From: Pseudomonas gingeri
GTDB taxonomy: Bacteria; Pseudomonadota; Gammaproteobacteria; Pseudomonadales; Pseudomonadaceae
Assembly: GCF_013386115.1 (NCBI RefSeq)
Contig: NZ_JACAOR010000013.1
Location: forward strand, 229,175 to 293,174
Length of the DNA: 64,000 nt
Direction: 5' to 3'
A program made the position numbers and the translations under genes. The notes below the pieces were generated by a model. That model was not told the DNA's origin and ran no database searches. It was given only the letters and a program-made list of their open reading frames with translations. Position 1 is the stretch's first letter, and the number at the start of each line of letters is the position of its first letter. Shown one piece after another: positions 60,487-64,000 of the stretch.

Positions 60487-61980
60487 TTACAGCTTGATCC
60501 AGGTCGCCTTCAGCTCGGTGTACTTGTCGAACGCATGCAGCGACTTGTCGCGGCCGTTACCCGACTGCTTGAAACCACCGAACGGCGCGGTCATGTCACC
60601 GCCGTCGTACTGGTTGACCCACACGCTGCCGGCACGCAGGGCCTTGGCGGTCAGGTGTGCCTTGGAGATGTTCGCGGTCCAGACGGCAGCGGCCAGGCCA
60701 TACGGCGTGTCGTTGGCAATCTGGATGGCTTCTTCGACGCTATCGAAAGCGATCACCGACAGCACCGGGCCGAAGATTTCTTCCTGGGCGATTTTCATCG
60801 CGTTGCTCACGCCATCGAAAATCGTCGGCTCGACATAGGTCCCGCCAGTCTCCTGGAGGGTTCGCTTGCCGCCGGCCACCAGCTTGGCGCCATCGGCATG
60901 GCCGGAATCGATGTAGGACAGCACGGTGTTCATCTGCTGGGTGTCCACCAGGGCCCCGACATTGGTTGCCGGATCCAGCGGGTTGCCCGGCTTCCAGGCC
61001 TTCAGCGCCTCGATCACCAGCGGCAGGAAGGTGTCCTTGATCGAACGCTCCACCAGCAGGCGCGAACCAGCGGTGCAGACTTCGCCCTGGTTGAACGCGA
61101 TGGCGCTGGCCGCGGCTTCGGCGGCGGCCTGCAGGTCCGGGGCGTCGGCAAAGACGATGTTCGGGCTCTTGCCGCCGGCTTCCAGCCAGACGCGCTTCAT
61201 GTTCGACTCGCCGGAGTAGACCATCAGTTGCTTGGCGATCTTGGTCGAACCGGTGAACACCAGGGTATCGACATCCATATGCAGGGCCAGGGCCTTGCCG
61301 ACGGTGTGGCCGTAACCGGGCAGCACGTTGAGCACACCCGCCGGGATGCCGGCCTCGACGGCCAGGGCCGCGATGCGGATGGCGGTCAGCGGGGATTTTT
61401 CCGATGGCTTGAGAATCACCGAGTTACCGGTGGACAGCGCCGGGCCGAGTTTCCAGCAGGCCATCATCAGCGGGAAGTTCCACGGCACGATGGCGCCGAC
61501 CACGCCGACCGGCTCGCGGGTCACCAGGCCCAACTGGTCATGGGGCGTCGCGGCGACTTCATCGTAGATCTTGTCGATGGCTTCGCCGCTCCAGCTCAGT
61601 GCCTGGGCCGCGCCCGGCACGTCAATGAACAGCGAGTCGGTGATCGGCTTGCCCATGTCTAGGGTTTCAAGCAGGGCCAGCTCTTCGGCATTGGTCTTCA
61701 GCAGCGCGGCGAAACGGATCATCGCCGCCTTGCGCTTGGCCGGCGCCAGGCGCGACCAGACGCCGGAATTGAAAGTGGCACGGGCATTTTCCACGGCGCG
61801 CTGGGCATCGGCGGCATCGCAGCTGGCAACATGCGTCAGCAGGCGGCCGTCGACCGGGCTGATGCACTCGAACGTGTCGTTGGAAACCGCGGCGGTGTAT
61901 TCGCCATTGATGTAGGCGCGGCCTTCAATCTTCAGCTCACGGGCGCGTTGTTCCCAGTCAGCACGAGTCAGGGTGGTCAT
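60487..61980 (-). CDS. kauB: KauB/PuuC-type aldehyde dehydrogenase (polyamine catabolism)
   Basis: 497 residues, ALDH superfamily. N168 in VPWNFP, E267 in VWLEAGGKSPN, and catalytic C302 in GEVCTAGSR; VFTGSTKIAKQL is the NAD-binding region. In P. aeruginosa KauB/PauC oxidises 4-guanidinobutyraldehyde and gamma-glutamylpolyamine aldehydes, feeding the polyamine and arginine pathways. The sequence is very like that enzyme. Works with the PauB-type oxidase, under likely PauR control. Divergent from a cupin gene; a REPIN separates it from the MFS gene. Confidence 0.95.
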   Translation of the reverse strand: MTTLTRADWEQRARELKIEGRAYINGEYTAAVSNDTFECISPVDGRLLTHVASCDAADAQRAVENARATFNSGVWSRLAPAKRKAAMIRFAALLKTNAEELALLETLDMGKPITDSLFIDVPGAAQALSWSGEAIDKIYDEVAATPHDQLGLVTREPVGVVGAIVPWNFPLMMACWKLGPALSTGNSVILKPSEKSPLTAIRIAALAVEAGIPAGVLNVLPGYGHTVGKALALHMDVDTLVFTGSTKIAKQLMVYSGESNMKRVWLEAGGKSPNIVFADAPDLQAAAEAAASAIAFNQGEVCTAGSRLLVERSIKDTFLPLVIEALKAWKPGNPLDPATNVGALVDTQQMNTVLSYIDSGHADGAKLVAGGKRTLQETGGTYVEPTIFDGVSNAMKIAQEEIFGPVLSVIAFDSVEEAIQIANDTPYGLAAAVWTANISKAHLTAKALRAGSVWVNQYDGGDMTAPFGGFKQSGNGRDKSLHAFDKYTELKATWIKL

Positions 61981-62218
61981 GCGAGTGTCCTCCTCTTATT
62001 GAAATACAAGCGCCACGCGCTCTTGCGCCAGCACCGTCCAGAATTCTGCCCGACGAGCCCTGTTTTCGGCCCACGGCACCCACCACCCTAAACCAGCGGC
62101 ACCCGAAGTTTCAATATATTTGACACAAGGTCGGTAAACGCCGTTGCCATGTTCGTTTTAATAAACATAGACTCGTGACTGCCGATCACCCGCCTTACCA
62201 CTGCCGAGGAAAAGCAGC

Positions 62219-62581
62219 ATGAGCATCCAGGACATCGTCGACTTCAGCGAAGCCAGCACCACGCCCGAACGCTTTCGCCCGGTACCGGAAAAGGTGCTCA
62301 AGGGCGATCCGGAACAGACGATCTTCAATCACTACGCCAGCCCGTGCGGCCAGATGAATGCCGGTGTCTGGGAAGGCGCGGTCGGCCAATGGACGGTGAA
62401 CTACACCGAGCACGAATACTGCGAAATCGTGCAGGGCGTTTCGGTGTTGCGCGATGCCGATGGCAACGCCAAGACCTTGCGCGCCGGCGACCGCTTCGTC
62501 ATTCCAGCAGGCTTCAAGGGCACCTGGGAAGTGCTGGAGCACTGCCGCAAGATCTACGTGGTCTTCGAACAGAAAGCCTGA
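62219..62581 (+). CDS. Cupin-domain protein
   Basis: 120 residues. Cupin_3-like fold: GVWEGAVGQWTVNYTEHEYCEIVQGVSVLRDADGNAKTLRAGDRFVIPAGFKGTWEVLEHCRKIYVVFE; the conserved G-W-V-x-Y-x-E-x-E-x-C and PAGFKGTWE are typical. Such proteins may be ureidoglycine-type enzymes or small-molecule binders; function unknown. Divergent from kauB with 238 bases between, and convergent with the right-end protein, whose stop directly follows. A polyamine-linked role is possible by position. Confidence 0.85.
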   Translation: MSIQDIVDFSEASTTPERFRPVPEKVLKGDPEQTIFNHYASPCGQMNAGVWEGAVGQWTVNYTEHEYCEIVQGVSVLRDADGNAKTLRAGDRFVIPAGFKGTWEVLEHCRKIYVVFEQKA

Positions 62582-63964
62582 TCAGGCCTCGATGCACCAG
62601 ATGCGCGGGTCGTCGACGGCCCGCACCGGATAGGGCAGGTCGAGCTTGAGGTCGTCGCGCTCGACGCGCAGGCGACCGTCGTCGCCCTTCTCCAGTTCGT
62701 CCGCCGTCAGGGCCAGGATCCAGTAGAAATCCTCGCGCCCACAGGCTTCCTGCAGCCGACTCGCGACGGTGGCCGCCCTGAGTTCGATGCGACCGTCACG
62801 GAAGGCGAAGCCCGCCCGCACCCCCACTTCGATTTTCTCGGGCTGCGCGGCCAGAAGGTAGGACTGGACGATCTCGAAACTGCCCTGCATGGCTCGGTTC
62901 GACACCATCAGGCGTGCGCCGGAGGGATCGTTGAAACGCTGCAGGAACGGCTCGAAGGCCTGCGCCGCCTGGCGATTGGCCTTGGCGACGGCAGCGTCGA
63001 TGCGCTGGCTCAGCACCTCGTCAGCAGGCGTGGCGAGCGGTGGCAGCGATCCCAGCAGGATCGCCACCGGCGTCTCGCCCCGGGCGACACGCGGCAGCCA
63101 GTCCACCCCCTGGCGCTCAAGCAGATACCCGGCCAGATCGCCCAGCACATAACTCTCGTGGTCGGCGGTCAGATAGTCTTCCCGCCCCTGCCGGACCAGC
63201 GCTTCGAGCATCAGTGTCGACCATTCGGCAGAGTCCGGCCGTACGCCCTGCGCCAGCAATCGGGCAACCGACTCCACATGACGCGCACTGCCTTCGGAGC
63301 GGTCGGTGTTGCCGACACGCCTGGCCTCGTCGGCATGCTCGCTCAACCAGCGGCGATGCCAATGGCTGGCCCGTGCCAACCCGTCAGGCTGTCCCTGGGC
63401 CGCCGCCAGCAGGTGACGGATGATCAGGTTGCGATACAGCCTCGGCGCGGCGGACGCGGGATACAGGACGCTGCGCTCCGCCCCCGGGCCAACCACCCAG
63501 TCGTCCTCGGCGTAAAAATGAAAGGCCTCGTGGGTTGCCAGGCTGAACACATCGGGAACTGCCCGCGGATCCTTCAGGCGCTGCCGCTCATCCTCGGGCA
63601 AGGCTTCTCCCAGGCCGACAAAGACGGCCGGGCGGCCCTGCCAGCGGATCTTCCGATAGCGCTGGTACTCGTGGGACAGGCCCAGTGCGGTGACCTGCGC
63701 CATCTCCACTTCGCGCCCGCCCTGGGCATTCATCACCCAGGCGCGCCGGCCATTGCTGGTCACCAGCTGGATATCGGCAAACACCCGGGTGGCCTGGTTG
63801 AACCCGGCCAGCGCGGGCCAGGCGACCTGCGTCGCCTCGATCATCCGGCGCACATAGGCGTCGGTGCCGGTTTCGCCATCGGCCGACGGCGCCGCCGAAA
63901 CCGCGACACTGGCCGCCGCCAGGAACACCAGCAACAGCAATGCAAACATCCTCGCAATGATCAT
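62582..63964 (-). CDS. Uncharacterised exported protein with HExxH motif (putative zinc peptidase)
   Basis: 460 residues. ATG at 63964 with GGAGGGCG upstream. Signal peptide (MIIARMFALLLLVFLAAASVAVSA). Residues 145-149 are HEAFH in SLATHEAFHFYAED, a zincin HExxH motif, and E224 in the EGSARHVES stretch 75 residues later is a plausible third ligand of the gluzincin type (EGxAxxxE). No family name is recognised. If functional it would be a periplasmic metalloprotease. The rest, including a basic RQGREDYLTADHESY segment, gives no further clue. Last complete gene in the window. Confidence 0.75.
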   Translation of the reverse strand: MIIARMFALLLLVFLAAASVAVSAAPSADGETGTDAYVRRMIEATQVAWPALAGFNQATRVFADIQLVTSNGRRAWVMNAQGGREVEMAQVTALGLSHEYQRYRKIRWQGRPAVFVGLGEALPEDERQRLKDPRAVPDVFSLATHEAFHFYAEDDWVVGPGAERSVLYPASAAPRLYRNLIIRHLLAAAQGQPDGLARASHWHRRWLSEHADEARRVGNTDRSEGSARHVESVARLLAQGVRPDSAEWSTLMLEALVRQGREDYLTADHESYVLGDLAGYLLERQGVDWLPRVARGETPVAILLGSLPPLATPADEVLSQRIDAAVAKANRQAAQAFEPFLQRFNDPSGARLMVSNRAMQGSFEIVQSYLLAAQPEKIEVGVRAGFAFRDGRIELRAATVASRLQEACGREDFYWILALTADELEKGDDGRLRVERDDLKLDLPYPVRAVDDPRIWCIEA

Positions 63965-64000
63965 CCACGCCCTCCATGACTGTGTTGTCCCGCTGTTCAG

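Overview
The window is a chromosomal segment of a Pseudomonas, most likely of the P. fluorescens lineage. The evidence is high GC content, Pseudomonas-type REP/REPIN repeats, an alanine/lysine/proline-rich AlgP, the gene order algP–FKBP–rsd(algQ)–dsbB–hemYXDC–algR–algZ–argH, and a close match in order to the P. aeruginosa region that runs from algP to kauB (from memory of that genome, not from a search). No phage, insertion sequence, tRNA, rRNA or CRISPR array was seen.

1–9.2 kb holds the alginate and haem block: AlgP (cut by the window edge), a periplasmic FKBP isomerase, Rsd, DsbB, the hemC-hemD-hemX-hemY operon with ATGA overlaps, and the algZ-algR two-component pair. 9.2–15.5 kb has argH, a tandem array of 126-bp REPIN units, a glutathione transferase, two small conserved proteins and the class I adenylate cyclase cyaA. 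15.5–21.5 kb has rnk, a DUF1289 protein and cyaY on the minus strand, then the plus-strand operon lptM-lysA-dapF-DUF484-xerC-HAD. 21.5–27.3 kb has sutA, yjbQ, the glnK-amtB nitrogen operon, ubiK, an antidote-like DNA-binding protein without a toxin, and comM.

27.3–37.8 kb mixes accessory and core genes: an NYN-domain ribonuclease-like gene whose leader contains an intrinsic terminator, a chemoreceptor, a LysR regulator, a MATE transporter whose C-terminal codons lie in a REPIN, a GGDEF/EAL phosphodiesterase with GSDEF, rep and xpt. 37.8–47.0 kb is a chaperone-usher fimbrial cluster: a divergent NarL/RcsB-type response regulator, a major pilin, two chaperones, one usher, two minor pilins and two two-domain adhesin-like tip proteins.

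47.0–64.0 kb is amino acid and polyamine catabolism: an acetyl-CoA hydrolase/transferase family protein, cytochrome c5, a cupin-type PauR-like repressor, the dadA-ridA-dadX alanine operon with divergent lrp, a PauB/PuuB-type oxidase, a MocR regulator with CTGTAT repeats upstream, a phospholipase D lipoprotein, an MFS transporter, the kauB aldehyde dehydrogenase, a cupin protein, and an unassigned secreted protein with an HExxH motif.

The least ordinary observations are the promoter–terminator–gene arrangement before the NYN gene (and a similar layout before rnk), the duplicated adhesin set of the fimbrial locus, a large inverted repeat framing the cytochrome c5 promoter, REPIN sequence inside a reading frame, and the HExxH protein at the right end. 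None of these is proven to be a new system from sequence alone.
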